Origin: Herminiimonas sp.
GTDB lineage: Bacteria > Pseudomonadota > Gammaproteobacteria > Burkholderiales > Burkholderiaceae_D
Assembly: GCA_028292315.1 (NCBI GenBank)
Contig: JAQGMO010000018.1
Location: 1-51,245, forward strand
DNA length: 51,245 nucleotides
Direction: 5' to 3'
Part shown: positions 1 through 9,428 of the stretch, one piece after another
How the letters are laid out: the number at the start of each line of letters is the position of its first letter
How positions within the stretch are numbered: position 1 is the first letter of the stretch
Program-made: the position numbers and the translations under genes
Notes under the pieces: model-generated
The model's input: only the letters and a program-made list of their open reading frames with translations
The model's database searches: none
Told to the model about the DNA's origin: nothing

Positions 1-2318
1 TGGCCGGCCGCGCCGCCGCCGTTCAGATAATTGAGTTGCACATCAAACGGGATTTCATTCGGCATGACGAGCAGGCGGCTTGGCGGCGTGACCCTTCCCT
101 GCAACAGCGGCAAACGGAATTCCTCGACGCGAAAGCTACCGCTTGAATAGCGCTGCCGGGTGCTGTCGGCCGGACCGCCGTTGGCCGCGCTGTGCTCGAT
201 TGGACCGCTGTCGAGCACAACGTCATAATGGCCGAGCTTGGCCTGTTGCGGTATCACGAACTCGCTGTGCGCCGCGCGCTGGCCGTGCCACGCCAGTGGA
301 AATCGGAATTCCTGCGCGCTGCCCCGATGAATGATGCGCAACCGGTCAGGCAAATCACGCTCGGGCAGCGGACCCATGCCGTGCCGCGTCTGCATCCGGA
401 TGAAATGCTTCATCGAGACGGTTTCGCCGGTCCGCAACAGCGTGCGATCGAAGACCGTGTGGGCGGCCGCGGTTGCCGGTCTGCCGGTATCGGTCGGAAC
501 ATGGAATCGGAACAATTCAATACCTTCGGTCCAGGACGTCAGCGCAAATGCCATATCGGCGCGCCCCTTCGCGTCGGTGGCCCGCGCGCTGACGAATAAT
601 CCTTCGAACGGCCTGCGTTCCCAGTCCATGCTGCACGCACTATCCAGCGCCTGCGGCACCATCGCAACGCCGTCCGCTGAAGTAACGCCGCGCCAGAGTT
701 CCTTGCCATTGCAGTCGGATATCCGCACATCGGCCTTGGCTACCGGACGGGCGCTGTCCAGCGCCGTAACCCATACCGCGCTATTTTCGCGTCCCAGCTT
801 CACATGCACTGCGAGGTTGGTCACCAATGCGCTGGTACGCACATACATCGGCGCCGGCTTGGCGAGCAACGCCGTGCCAAGGCGTTGCGATTCGATTTCC
901 AGCACATAAAATCCGGGGGCCGGCAATGGAATACCCACCACTTCGAATGGACGCGAACCATCCTTGCCGGATTGCGGCACGGGCAGGTCCAGTTTTTTAA
1001 CCGCGGCCTCTCGCGCCAGTAATCCGACACTGCGGCTTTCGGCCGAACTTCCATTGACGTCGACGTTCTTCTCGTGAAATTGCCTGAGCCGCCCTATCCA
1101 TTCAATGGTCGCCGCATCCCCCTCTATCTTCAGGTTCGAAAGCATGCCCGGCGCGGCGGTGCCGTCGACACTGCGTAATGCAAGATTCGCCTCGACATTG
1201 CGCAAGGTCACTGGCAAGGCGGCATGGTCATCGAGTTCGACGATGCCGAATGGGGCAGCCGGAAATTTTGCCAGTGGCGGATAGTCGGCCATGCTTATCT
1301 TGAGCGGAAACTGGTTTGCATTGGCCAGCGCCCGTCCCGCACTGTCCTGTAAATTACGCGGCAATTCGATGGTCAGCGCAGACTTCGCGGGGAACGGCGG
1401 TTTGAACCGGATAGATTCGACTTCCGGCGCATTGTCGCCGGGGCCGAACCACGGTTTTCGTTTGGCGCCGTCGGCGCCCATGATCCGGACGTCCTGAGCC
1501 AGCTTCCGGCTGACCGGGGAATTGAATGAAAGCGTCAGCGGGAGCAGCGGGCTGCAGTCGGCATTTGCATTTTCGCGCTCGCATTTTACGCTGGCGCTGA
1601 AAACCGGACGCACTCTGTATTCATATGCCTGGGACTGGCCGGTTGCCAGCCCGGACGTGGTGGCGATGCCTTTATCCCAGATAAGGCGCATCGCGGCGCC
1701 GCTGGGGAAGCGCTGCACGCATTGCACCGTGGAAATCCTTTGCGGATCAATATCCTCCGCGTGGCGCTTAAGCAATTCATCGCGAACCGTTCCTGCGATC
1801 AGCTTGACCGGGATACGCTCGCGCACCCCCTCCATCTCGCAATACAGGTGCGCAAGCAGGCTGGCCGCGGTGGCGGCGCCGTTCTGCACCAGCACAAAGA
1901 CCTGTTCTTCGTCGACCTCGTCACCTGCGTAGGGAAAGGTTTGGACGACGACGGGCCCGCCGGTACTGAAGCTGAATGACGTTTTACCGCTGAACTGCGC
2001 GCCCGAGCGCGCCTTGAGTTCCGGCCTGAGCGAAAACATGCAGCGCAGGCCCGGTTCCAGGTCACGTTCGAAATCATAAACCCAGCGGCGTTCGTCCAGC
2101 CACCGCCCCTCGCCTTTTCCGGGACAATCGACGACGAACGGCGCCGGCGCGGCAGGATCGCCGAATCCGGTCACCGGCTCGGAAAACGTGGCGCGCACCT
2201 GCCTGGCCCGCGCCACCTCGCCTTGTGGCGAAAACGTGCTGATGCCGGCTGCCTGGGCCACGTGTTGCAGTGCGCACAGCACCAGAAATATCAACAACAG
2301 GCAACGAGGTGATTTCAT
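1..2318 (-). CDS. Alpha-2-macroglobulin family protein, N-terminal part (runs off left edge)
   Basis: A single frame is open from an ATG at 2318 to the left edge, about 772 codons, so the C-terminal part is missing. The start has a GGAGGG ribosome site a few bases upstream. Residues 1-23 form a signal peptide ending near AQA. The text after it (VRATFSEPV, GDPAAPAPF, RRWVYDFERDL) matches what I recall of the first macroglobulin domains of bacterial alpha-2-macroglobulins. The last visible stretch (IPFDVQLNYLNGGGAAG) is macroglobulin-domain-like and in the same frame. Bacterial members are large periplasmic proteins thought to trap proteases that breach the outer membrane, often beside the penicillin-binding protein gene pbpC. 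The thioester region, if present, lies outside the window. The family call is by recognition of style, not by search. Confidence 0.8.
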   Translation of the reverse strand, partial: MKSPRCLLLIFLVLCALQHVAQAAGISTFSPQGEVARARQVRATFSEPVTGFGDPAAPAPFVVDCPGKGEGRWLDERRWVYDFERDLEPGLRCMFSLRPELKARSGAQFSGKTSFSFSTGGPVVVQTFPYAGDEVDEEQVFVLVQNGAATAASLLAHLYCEMEGVRERIPVKLIAGTVRDELLKRHAEDIDPQRISTVQCVQRFPSGAAMRLIWDKGIATTSGLATGQSQAYEYRVRPVFSASVKCERENANADCSPLLPLTLSFNSPVSRKLAQDVRIMGADGAKRKPWFGPGDNAPEVESIRFKPPFPAKSALTIELPRNLQDSAGRALANANQFPLKISMADYPPLAKFPAAPFGIVELDDHAALPVTLRNVEANLALRSVDGTAAPGMLSNLKIEGDAATIEWIGRLRQFHEKNVDVNGSSAESRSVGLLAREAAVKKLDLPVPQSGKDGSRPFEVVGIPLPAPGFYVLEIESQRLGTALLAKPAPMYVRTSALVTNLAVHVKLGRENSAVWVTALDSARPVAKADVRISDCNGKELWRGVTSADGVAMVPQALDSACSMDWERRPFEGLFVSARATDAKGRADMAFALTSWTEGIELFRFHVPTDTGRPATAAAHTVFDRTLLRTGETVSMKHFIRMQTRHGMGPLPERDLPDRLRIIHRGSAQEFRFPLAWHGQRAAHSEFVIPQQAKLGHYDVVLDSGPIEHSAANGGPADSTRQRYSSGSFRVEEFRLPLLQGRVTPPSRLLVMPNEIPFDVQLNYLNGGGAAG

Positions 2319-2481
2319 GTTACCCTCCCGTAACTACTGGTTTCAATTATGCTAGAGAAAGTAACTGCTGCGCAACGCCTGGTTAAAATTATTTCAGCCT
2401 GCACCCGCCGCGGTCCGAATCCCGCGCCGCCTTGCATATTTACGGTAAACTACTGATTTTAAAATGCTTTCGGAGCGCTTA

Positions 2482-2847
2482 ATGCGATTACAACCGGGTT
2501 TGCAGCAAATTCTGCTTGGTTTGGCCTTGATCCTGTCGATATTGCCAGCATATGCTTTTGAACGGTTGTTCCCGCCCATCGCCAAGCGCGGCACGCTGTC
2601 GACCGAGGACTATCCGACGATTACAATCAATGGAAAGGTACGCCAGTTGTCCGCCGGCGCCTGGATCAGGAATGAAAATAATACAATCGACATGCCGGCC
2701 TCCCTGCGCGGACGCCGGTTCGTCGTCAACTTCACTGAAAACAACCAGGGCGAGATCGACCGCGTCTGGATATTAAGCCCGACCGAAGCGAACGCTGTTC
2801 CACCTAATGAGCGCCAAATCAATCAAGGCCTGATCCAGGCCCAATAA
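2482..2847 (+). CDS. Small exported protein of unknown function upstream of miaB
   Basis: A 121-residue protein. I prefer the ATG at 2482 over the one at 2464 because GGAG lies six bases before it. Residues 1-25 form a signal peptide ending in AYA before FERLF. The mature part is short and polar, with a KRGTLS turn, a predicted beta segment around TITINGKVRQLSAGAWI, and NTIDMPASLRGRRFVVNFTENNQGEIDRVWIL near the end. I recognise no domain and no cysteine pattern. It ends nine bases before miaB, so the two are probably co-transcribed. Likely periplasmic or lipid-facing; function not inferred. Confidence 0.75.
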   Translation: MRLQPGLQQILLGLALILSILPAYAFERLFPPIAKRGTLSTEDYPTITINGKVRQLSAGAWIRNENNTIDMPASLRGRRFVVNFTENNQGEIDRVWILSPTEANAVPPNERQINQGLIQAQ

Positions 2848-2856
2848 ATCAATTCA

Positions 2857-4239
2857 ATGCAGAAAAAATTATTCATCAAGACTTTCGGTTGCCAGATGAA
2901 CGAGTACGACTCCGACAAGATGGCGGACGTGCTGAATTCATCGGACGGCTTCATCAAGACCGATACGCCCGACGACGCTGACGTCGTGCTGCTCAATACC
3001 TGCTCGGTGCGTGAAAAGGCGCAGGAAAAAGTGTTTTCCGACCTCGGCCGGCTGCGCGAGATCAAGCTGAAGCGGCCCCACATGGTGATCGGCGTAGGCG
3101 GCTGTGTAGCGTCGCAGGAAGGCGAAGCCATCATCCGGCGCGCGCCCTATGTCGACGTGGTCTTCGGTCCGCAAACCCTGCATCGCCTGCCGGAATTGCT
3201 GAATCAGCGCCGCGTCACCGGCAATTCGCAAGTCGACATCAGCTTTCCGGAAATAGAAAAATTCGATCATTTGCCGCCGGCCCGCGTAGAAGGCGCCACC
3301 GCGTTCGTGTCGATCATGGAAGGCTGCAGCAAGTATTGCAGCTATTGCGTCGTGCCTTATACCCGCGGCGAAGAAGTGTCGCGCCGCTTCGAGGACGTGC
3401 TGACCGAAGTCGCCGGACTGGCCGAACAGGGCGTGCGCGAAATCACACTGCTGGGCCAGAATGTCAATGCCTTCCGCGGGGCGATGGCGGATGGCGAAAT
3501 TGCCGACTTCGCGCTGCTGATTGAATACATCGCCGAAATTGATGGCATTGAACGGATACGCTACGTCACGAGTCATCCGAAAGAGTTTACACAGCGCTTG
3601 ATCGATGTCTATGCCAAGGTGCCGAAACTGGTCGATCATTTATATTTGCCGGCCCAGCATGGCTCGGATCGGATTCTTGCGGCCATGAAGCGCGGCTATA
3701 CTTCGCTCGAGTACAAGTCGATCATACGGCGCCTGCGCGAAGTGCGGCCGAATATTGCCATCTCATCCGATTTCATCGTCGGCTTTCCTGGTGAAACGGA
3801 TGCGGATTTTGATGCGATGATGAAATTGATAGATGACATCGGTTACGACAACAGTTTCAGCTTTATTTTCAGTCCGCGTCCCGGAACCCCGGCGGCCAAC
3901 CTGGAAGACACTACGCCGCACGAGGTCAAGCTCGCGCGGTTACAGCGTCTGCAGGCGGTGATCACGGACAATACAAAAAAATACAGCGAGCAAATGGTAG
4001 GCACCGTGCAGCGCATCCTGGTCGAAGGCCCATCGAAGAAAGACCCGAATGAATACCAGGGCCGCAGCGAAAATAACCGGGTCGTCAATTTCGATGCCGG
4101 CGGAGACGGCGCACGGCTGGTCGGCCAGTTGATCGACGTAACCATTACCCGTTCCTACGCCTATTCGCTGCGTGGTGAACGTATAGTCCCACTCTCGGCT
4201 CCCCTCTCTTCAATAACTACGGATATCCAAACGATTTGA
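2857..4239 (+). CDS. miaB: tRNA-2-methylthio-N6-dimethylallyladenosine synthase
   Basis: MiaB is a radical-SAM enzyme that adds a methylthio group to i6A37 in tRNAs reading codons that start with U. The 460 residues show the expected order. The N-terminal UPF0004 domain carries cluster ligands C12 (FGCQMN), C49 (NTCSVR) and C83 (GGCVAS). The radical-SAM core has C157, C161 and C164 (CSKYCSYC). A TRAM-like RNA-binding domain fills about 380-445. Length and cysteine positions match the family. It heads the miaB-phoH-ybeY run, and its TGA stop overlaps the next gene's TTG start. Confidence 0.97.
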   Translation: MQKKLFIKTFGCQMNEYDSDKMADVLNSSDGFIKTDTPDDADVVLLNTCSVREKAQEKVFSDLGRLREIKLKRPHMVIGVGGCVASQEGEAIIRRAPYVDVVFGPQTLHRLPELLNQRRVTGNSQVDISFPEIEKFDHLPPARVEGATAFVSIMEGCSKYCSYCVVPYTRGEEVSRRFEDVLTEVAGLAEQGVREITLLGQNVNAFRGAMADGEIADFALLIEYIAEIDGIERIRYVTSHPKEFTQRLIDVYAKVPKLVDHLYLPAQHGSDRILAAMKRGYTSLEYKSIIRRLREVRPNIAISSDFIVGFPGETDADFDAMMKLIDDIGYDNSFSFIFSPRPGTPAANLEDTTPHEVKLARLQRLQAVITDNTKKYSEQMVGTVQRILVEGPSKKDPNEYQGRSENNRVVNFDAGGDGARLVGQLIDVTITRSYAYSLRGERIVPLSAPLSSITTDIQTI

Positions 4240-5264
4240 AAACGAAATCCTCTCCTCAACCGCTGAATTTCATTCCCCAACCTGTCGACAATACGCGTCT
4301 GGCGCATCTGTGCGGGCCAATGGATGAAAATCTGCGGCAAATCTCGGCTGCGCTCGATGTGACAATTTTCCGGCGCGGCGAAAAATTCATCGTCGGCGGC
4401 GCCAATGCCGCGAGTGCGGTGGAGATCCTGGAAAAGTTTTATGCGGTCGCCGACAAGGTCGTCTCGGTCGAGGACATTCAGCTAGCACTGGTCGAGCAGC
4501 GCGCCAGTTATAGCCATGCCGGAGAAACCCCGGCGATCCTGGCTAAACAAGTCGCCGAGGAAGAAACCCCGGGCCCGGTCCTGAAGACGCGCCGCACCGA
4601 TTTGCGCGGCCGCACGCCGCACCAGATTCAATATCTGAAAGCAATCACGGAGCACGACGTCACTTTCGGCGTCGGTCCGGCCGGCACCGGCAAGACTTAC
4701 CTGGCGGTGGCGTGCGCGGTCGATGCGCTGGAACGCGATGCAGTCAAGCGCATCGTGCTGACGCGGCCGGCGGTGGAAGCAGGCGAACGGCTCGGCTTTT
4801 TGCCGGGCGACCTGACGCAGAAAGTCGACCCCTATCTGCGCCCGCTCTACGATGCGCTGTACGACTTGCTCGGCTTCGACCGGACCCAGAAGATGTTTGA
4901 AAAGCAGGCAATTGAAATCGCGCCGCTGGCCTACATGCGTGGACGCACGCTGAATCACGCGTTCATCATTCTGGACGAAGCGCAAAACACCACGCCGGAA
5001 CAAATGAAAATGTTCCTGACGCGGATAGGCTTCGGCAGCAAGGCCGTGGTGACCGGCGACGTGACCCAGATCGACTTGCAGCGCCATCAGAAGAGCGGCC
5101 TGGTCGACGCGGTCAAGGTACTGGAGAAAGTGCGCGGGATCGCTTTCACGCATTTCACCAGCGCCGACGTGGTGCGCCATCCACTGGTGGCGCGTATCGT
5201 CGATGCGTATGAATCGTCGAACAAGGCCGCTGCCGCCAGTCTCAAAGATGACAGCAAGAAATAA
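4236..5264 (+). CDS. ybeZ: PhoH-like ATPase (YbeZ)
   Basis: A 342-residue cytosolic P-loop ATPase of the PhoH family, partner of YbeY in ribosome and RNA metabolism. Walker A is GPAGTGKT at residues 147-154 and Walker B is FIILDEAQ at 243-250. The N-terminal 110 residues form the small KH-like/PhoH-N region. The start is a TTG overlapping the miaB stop (TTGA), which suggests translational coupling. The first in-frame ATG would remove 28 residues, including the conserved-looking NTRLAHLCG segment, so I keep the TTG. ybeY starts inside its 3' end. Confidence 0.93.
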   Translation: MKTKSSPQPLNFIPQPVDNTRLAHLCGPMDENLRQISAALDVTIFRRGEKFIVGGANAASAVEILEKFYAVADKVVSVEDIQLALVEQRASYSHAGETPAILAKQVAEEETPGPVLKTRRTDLRGRTPHQIQYLKAITEHDVTFGVGPAGTGKTYLAVACAVDALERDAVKRIVLTRPAVEAGERLGFLPGDLTQKVDPYLRPLYDALYDLLGFDRTQKMFEKQAIEIAPLAYMRGRTLNHAFIILDEAQNTTPEQMKMFLTRIGFGSKAVVTGDVTQIDLQRHQKSGLVDAVKVLEKVRGIAFTHFTSADVVRHPLVARIVDAYESSNKAAAASLKDDSKK

Positions 5265-5706
5265 GCTGTCACTGGCGGTGCAGTATGCCGACCCGCGCCT
5301 GAAAGAATCGGTTCCGCGCGCGCAGCTGCGGCGCTGGGCGCAAGCTGCGCTGCTTGCGCCGGCGGAATTGACCATACGCTTCGTCGATGCGGAAGAAGGC
5401 CGAGAGTTGAATCGCGGCTACCGCGGCAAGGACTATGCCACCAATGTGCTGACCTTTGCTTATGGCGAAGACCAGGAAAGCGCGGTCACGCAGGCCGACA
5501 TCATTCTGTGCACCGATGTGCTGCAACGCGAGGCGAAAGAGCAGCGCATTCCACTTGATTATCATGCGGCGCACCTGGTCGTGCATGGCGTGTTGCATGC
5601 GCAAGGCTATGATCATGAAAACGATGAGGAAGCGGCCGAAATGGAACAGCTGGAAACGGAAATCATGGCTACGCTCGGTCTACCCGATCCTTATGCGGAG
5701 CGTTAG
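5248..5706 (+). CDS. ybeY: Endoribonuclease / rRNA maturation factor YbeY
   Basis: A 152-residue member of the UPF0054 zinc-dependent family, needed for 16S rRNA 3' end maturation and 70S quality control. The zinc signature [11 protein letters not shown] gives ligands H113, H117 and H123. The segment [16 protein letters not shown] before it is characteristic. I chose the ATG at 5248, inside the last codons of the phoH-like gene (17-base overlap). An upstream in-frame ATG at 5203 would only add residues read from the phoH 3' end. The gene order miaB-phoH-ybeY-corC-lnt is a widely conserved proteobacterial cluster. Confidence 0.95.
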   Translation: MTARNKLSLAVQYADPRLKESVPRAQLRRWAQAALLAPAELTIRFVDAEEGRELNRGYRGKDYATNVLTFAYGEDQESAVTQADIILCTDVLQREAKEQRIPLDYHAAHLVVHGVLHAQGYDHENDEEAAEMEQLETEIMATLGLPDPYAER

Positions 5707-5798
5707 CAGGCTGACGTGCTCCAGTTCAACTATCGAAGCATGACAGATCCCTAGCGGTATTTCTTATTGATCAACTGCAATTCTTGCAATTTTTGGGT

Positions 5799-5826
5799 TT
5801 GCCGCACATTTGTTGTATCCTATATT
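5799..5826 (+). promoter_or_regulatory. Candidate sigma-70 promoter for corC-lnt
   Basis: TTGCCG at 5799-5804, a 16-base spacer and TATATT at 5821-5826, about 35 bases before the corC start. It lies in a 155-base AT-rich gap after ybeY, so corC-lnt may have its own promoter. The -35 element matches only in part. Confidence 0.45.
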
Positions 5827-5861
5827 CTTCAAAACTTATTCTGAACCACGGCTCAGGCCAT

Positions 5862-6752
5862 ATGCAAGACTATCCCAGTAGTGTCAAACACGTTGACACC
5901 AAACACCACCGCTCTTTATTTGAACGCCTGACAGCGTTCATTTCTTCCGAACCGGAAAATCGCTCCGAACTGCTTGAAATATTGCACGATGCGCATGCAC
6001 GCAAGCTGATCGATTCCGATGCGCTTTCAATGATAGAAGGCGTATTCCAGGTATCGGACCTGTCTGCGCGCGATATCATGGTACCGCGCTCCCAGATCGA
6101 CATCATCGATATCAGCAAGCCGATTGAACAATGGTTGCCGCTCGTGCTGGAAACCGGGCATTCGCGTTTTCCCGCGGTCGACGGCGAGCGCGACAAGGTG
6201 GTCGGCATTCTGCTGGCCAAAGATTTTCTTAGGTATTACTCAGAGGAATCTTTTGATGTGCGCGGCATGTTACGGCCGGCCATGTTCATCCCCGAGTCGA
6301 AGCGGCTCAACCTGCTGCTGCGCGACTTCCGCGCCAACCGCAACCACATGGCGATCGTGGTCGACGAGTATGGCGGCGTCGCCGGCCTGATCACGATCGA
6401 AGACGTGCTCGAGCAAATTGTCGGCGACATTGAAGATGAATACGATCTCGATGAAGCAGAAGACAATATTCTGGCCCTGAAAGACCCGGCTCCCGGCATG
6501 CGCTGGCGGGTCAAGGCCCTGACCCCGATCGAACGTTTCAACGAAGCACTGGGTACGCAGTTCCCCGATTTCGATGTGGATACCGTCGGCGGCCTGATCG
6601 CCAATTCTCTGGGCCGCATACCGCGCAAGGGTGAAGTGTTCGATATGAATGATTTGCGCATTGAAGTATTGCGCGCCGATGAGCGGCAGGTCCATGTGCT
6701 GCTGGTCGAAAGACTGGCCCAAGCTAATTCGGCCGGCATGCAAGCCACCTGA
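5862..6752 (+). CDS. corC: HlyC/CorC family CBS-domain protein
   Basis: A 296-residue cytosolic protein with two CBS repeats (about residues 70-190; VPRSQIDIID and RNHMAIVVDEYGGVAGLITIED) followed by the C-terminal CorC_HlyC domain (about 205-285; FDVDTVGGLIANSLGRIPRKGE). It has no membrane segments, so it is the short CorC type rather than the DUF21 membrane type. The name comes from magnesium and cobalt efflux in enterobacteria; newer work links the gene pair to Lnt function. The ATG at 5862 is preferred over 5784, which would add 26 residues of non-conserved-looking sequence. It sits directly before lnt. Confidence 0.92.
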   Translation: MQDYPSSVKHVDTKHHRSLFERLTAFISSEPENRSELLEILHDAHARKLIDSDALSMIEGVFQVSDLSARDIMVPRSQIDIIDISKPIEQWLPLVLETGHSRFPAVDGERDKVVGILLAKDFLRYYSEESFDVRGMLRPAMFIPESKRLNLLLRDFRANRNHMAIVVDEYGGVAGLITIEDVLEQIVGDIEDEYDLDEAEDNILALKDPAPGMRWRVKALTPIERFNEALGTQFPDFDVDTVGGLIANSLGRIPRKGEVFDMNDLRIEVLRADERQVHVLLVERLAQANSAGMQAT

Positions 6753-6792
6753 GCGCATCATTGCCCATCGATTGAATACCCGCTCCGCCTTC

Positions 6793-8352
6793 ATGACGCG
6801 CTGGTCGCCAGCGCTGGCATTGTTTGCCGGCGCGCTGACAGTATTTTCTTTTGCGCCGTTCGGTTTTTGGCCGCTGCAGATCATCACGATGGCCGTGCTG
6901 TTCTGGTTGCTGCTCCAACAAACTTCAATTAAACGTAGTGCGTTGATCGGTTGGGCGTATAGCTTCGGATGGATGCTGTGCAGTGTGTACTGGCTCTACA
7001 TCAGCATGCATCGCTATGGCGGACTGCCGTCATGGATGGCGGCGCTCGCGGTAGCCCTGCTGGCTGCTTTCATCGGTGGCTTTGCCGCCATGAGCACGGC
7101 CGGCGCCAGCTGGTTCAGAATCAGGACCAAGGCGTCTCACGCTCTTTCCCTGCTGGTGGTTTTTCCGGCTTGCTGGATGCTTGGCGAATGGTTGCGCGGC
7201 TGGGTGTTCACTGGCTTTCCATGGGCCGTATCGGGCTATGCGCATACCACCGGGCCACTGGCCGGTTATGCGCCGGTAGTCGGCGTATATGGGTTAGCAT
7301 GGCTGGCTGCGCTGCTTGCGGGCAGCCTGGTCCTGCTCCCACAAAAGAAAATGTCCGCGCTGCTGATACTGCTGCTGGCCGCTGTCGGCTTCGGGCTTAA
7401 AACGATAACCTGGACCAGCCCCACCGGCCAACCGGTTTCAGTACGCTTACTGCAAGGCAATGTTCCGCAGGAAATGAAATTTGCACCTGAGCAAATCCAG
7501 GCGACGCTGACCTTATATGAAAATTTGATTCGGGCGGCGCCGGCCGATTTGATCGCCACCCCGGAAACCGCATTGCCCTTGCTCGCGCATCAGTTGCCGG
7601 CCGACTATATCGAGCGCCTGCAAACATTCGCGCGTCAGGCGGATAGTCATGTCGCGCTCGGCATCCCGGTCGCGGATGGACCGCTTCAATATGCCAATAG
7701 CGTAATCGGGTTCACCCCGGCGTCGGCGGCCGCGCCACAGGCCCACCTGCAAGCTAACCCGCAGGCTTACCAGTATCGCTATGATAAACATCACCTGGTG
7801 CCATTCGGCGAATTCATCCCGGCCGGCGCGCGCTGGTTTGTCGAGATGATGAAGATACCGCTCGGTGACTTCACGCGCGGCGCCCCGCTGCAACCGGCGT
7901 TTGCGGTGAAGGACCAGTGGATCATGCCGAACATCTGCTACGAGGATTTGTTTGGGGAAGAGATTGCGGACCAGATCGCGGCCAGTTATTTTTCCGGCAC
8001 GCCGCAGCCGACGATCCTGCTGAACATGTCGAATATTGCCTGGTTCGGCGACTCGATCGCCTTGCCGCAGCATTTGCAGATTTCGCAAATGCGCGCGCTC
8101 GAGACCGGACGCCCCATGCTGCGCGCGACCAATACCGGTGCGACCGCCGTCATCGATTCCAAAGGCCGGGTGGTAGAGCAATTGCCGCCTTTCACGCGCG
8201 GCGTCCTTGCGGCGACGGTTCAAGGCGCGAGCGGATGGACCCCTTATATCTTGCTGGGAAACACGCTGCCGGTCGGGCTGGCGCTTGTGATGCTCGGTTC
8301 GATCTGGCTGGCACGCCGGAAAAAGGCGGCCGAAAACGCCGACTTGCCTTAA
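6793..8352 (+). CDS. lnt: Apolipoprotein N-acyltransferase
   Basis: Lnt N-acylates the N-terminal cysteine of apolipoproteins at the periplasmic face of the inner membrane, the last step of lipoprotein maturation. The 519 residues start with about six membrane helices (1-205), followed by a nitrilase-like domain with the catalytic triad E258 (TPETALP), K332 (YDKHHLVPFGE) and C382 (NICYED), and end with a final helix near 490-510. Length is normal for the family. The ATG at 6793 lies 40 bases after corC. The frame stays open upstream into corC, so a TTG start slightly upstream cannot be excluded. Confidence 0.96.
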   Translation: MTRWSPALALFAGALTVFSFAPFGFWPLQIITMAVLFWLLLQQTSIKRSALIGWAYSFGWMLCSVYWLYISMHRYGGLPSWMAALAVALLAAFIGGFAAMSTAGASWFRIRTKASHALSLLVVFPACWMLGEWLRGWVFTGFPWAVSGYAHTTGPLAGYAPVVGVYGLAWLAALLAGSLVLLPQKKMSALLILLLAAVGFGLKTITWTSPTGQPVSVRLLQGNVPQEMKFAPEQIQATLTLYENLIRAAPADLIATPETALPLLAHQLPADYIERLQTFARQADSHVALGIPVADGPLQYANSVIGFTPASAAAPQAHLQANPQAYQYRYDKHHLVPFGEFIPAGARWFVEMMKIPLGDFTRGAPLQPAFAVKDQWIMPNICYEDLFGEEIADQIAASYFSGTPQPTILLNMSNIAWFGDSIALPQHLQISQMRALETGRPMLRATNTGATAVIDSKGRVVEQLPPFTRGVLAATVQGASGWTPYILLGNTLPVGLALVMLGSIWLARRKKAAENADLP

Positions 8353-8441
8353 AACCCGCTAGAATCCAAGGTTTTTAGCAATCACCTTTTGCTTCCATTA
8401 AAAGATCTGCACAGCTTATCAGCCATGCGGCGGAAAATAAT

Positions 8442-9353
8442 ATGCTCACATTTCAACAAGTAATTCTCAAGCTGCAAGAGTACTGGGATGCGCAAGGCTG
8501 CGCCCTGCTTCAGCCATACGACATGGAAGTCGGTGCCGGCACCTCGCATACCGCCACCTTCCTGCGCGCGATCGGTCCGGAACCGTGGCGGGCGGCATAC
8601 GTGCAGCCGTCGCGCCGTCCAAAGGATGGCCGTTATGGCGAAAACCCGAACCGGATGCAGCACTATTACCAGTACCAGGTAGTGTTGAAACCGGCGCCGG
8701 AAAATATCCTGGACCTGTATCTCGGGTCGCTCGAAGCGCTCGGTCTCGACCTGAAGCAAAACGATGTGCGCTTTGTCGAAGACGACTGGGAAAATCCGAC
8801 GCTGGGGGCATGGGGCCTGGGCTGGGAAGTCTGGCTGAACGGGATGGAAGTCACGCAATTCACGTATTTCCAGCAGGTCGGCGGGCTCGACTGCAAGCCG
8901 GTTCTCGGCGAAATCACCTACGGGATCGAGCGTCTTGCCATGTATCTGCAAGGTGTTGAAAACGTGTACGACCTGGTATGGACCGAATGGGAAGAACATG
9001 GTGTCAAAAAGAAGCTGACGTATGGCGACGTGTTCCATCAAAATGAAGTCGAGCAATCGACCTATAATTTCGAGCATTCGAACACCGAGTTCCTGTTCTC
9101 CCTTTTCACCAATTACGAAGCCGAGGCCAAGCGGCTGCTCGACGTGCCGCTGGCGCTGCCGGCCTATGAAATGATTTTGAAGGCCGCACATACGTTCAAT
9201 CTGCTCGACGCGCGCGGCGCAATCTCGGTCACGGAACGCGCCGCGTACATCGGACGCATCCGCAACCTGTCGCGCGCGGTGGCGCAAGCCTATTTTGAAT
9301 CGCGCGAAAAGCTCGGCTTCCCGATGTGCGGCGATACCCGCCAGGCAGCCTGA
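8442..9353 (+). CDS. glyQ: Glycyl-tRNA synthetase alpha subunit
   Basis: A 303-residue catalytic subunit of the bacterial alpha2-beta2 GlyRS, which charges tRNA-Gly. The opening [18 protein letters not shown] and the segments [27 protein letters not shown] and [13 protein letters not shown] are hallmarks. Length is typical. It lies 89 bases after lnt and 75 before glyS; the two subunits are presumably co-transcribed. Confidence 0.97.
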   Translation: MLTFQQVILKLQEYWDAQGCALLQPYDMEVGAGTSHTATFLRAIGPEPWRAAYVQPSRRPKDGRYGENPNRMQHYYQYQVVLKPAPENILDLYLGSLEALGLDLKQNDVRFVEDDWENPTLGAWGLGWEVWLNGMEVTQFTYFQQVGGLDCKPVLGEITYGIERLAMYLQGVENVYDLVWTEWEEHGVKKKLTYGDVFHQNEVEQSTYNFEHSNTEFLFSLFTNYEAEAKRLLDVPLALPAYEMILKAAHTFNLLDARGAISVTERAAYIGRIRNLSRAVAQAYFESREKLGFPMCGDTRQAA

Positions 9354-9428
9354 GGCAAGCCGTTGAAACCGGTGCACGGCGCCCCGTCACCAACCCGAAC
9401 CTGATCCGCCCGGACCCACAGCATAAAA

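Noticed and set aside
331-909. Plus-strand ORF of 192 codons
   Set aside because: It lies wholly inside the minus-strand macroglobulin-like gene; the composition is a shadow of that frame.
4482-5375. Minus-strand ORF of 297 codons
   Set aside because: Antisense to the phoH-like and ybeY genes, both with clear motifs; high GC opens the opposite frame.
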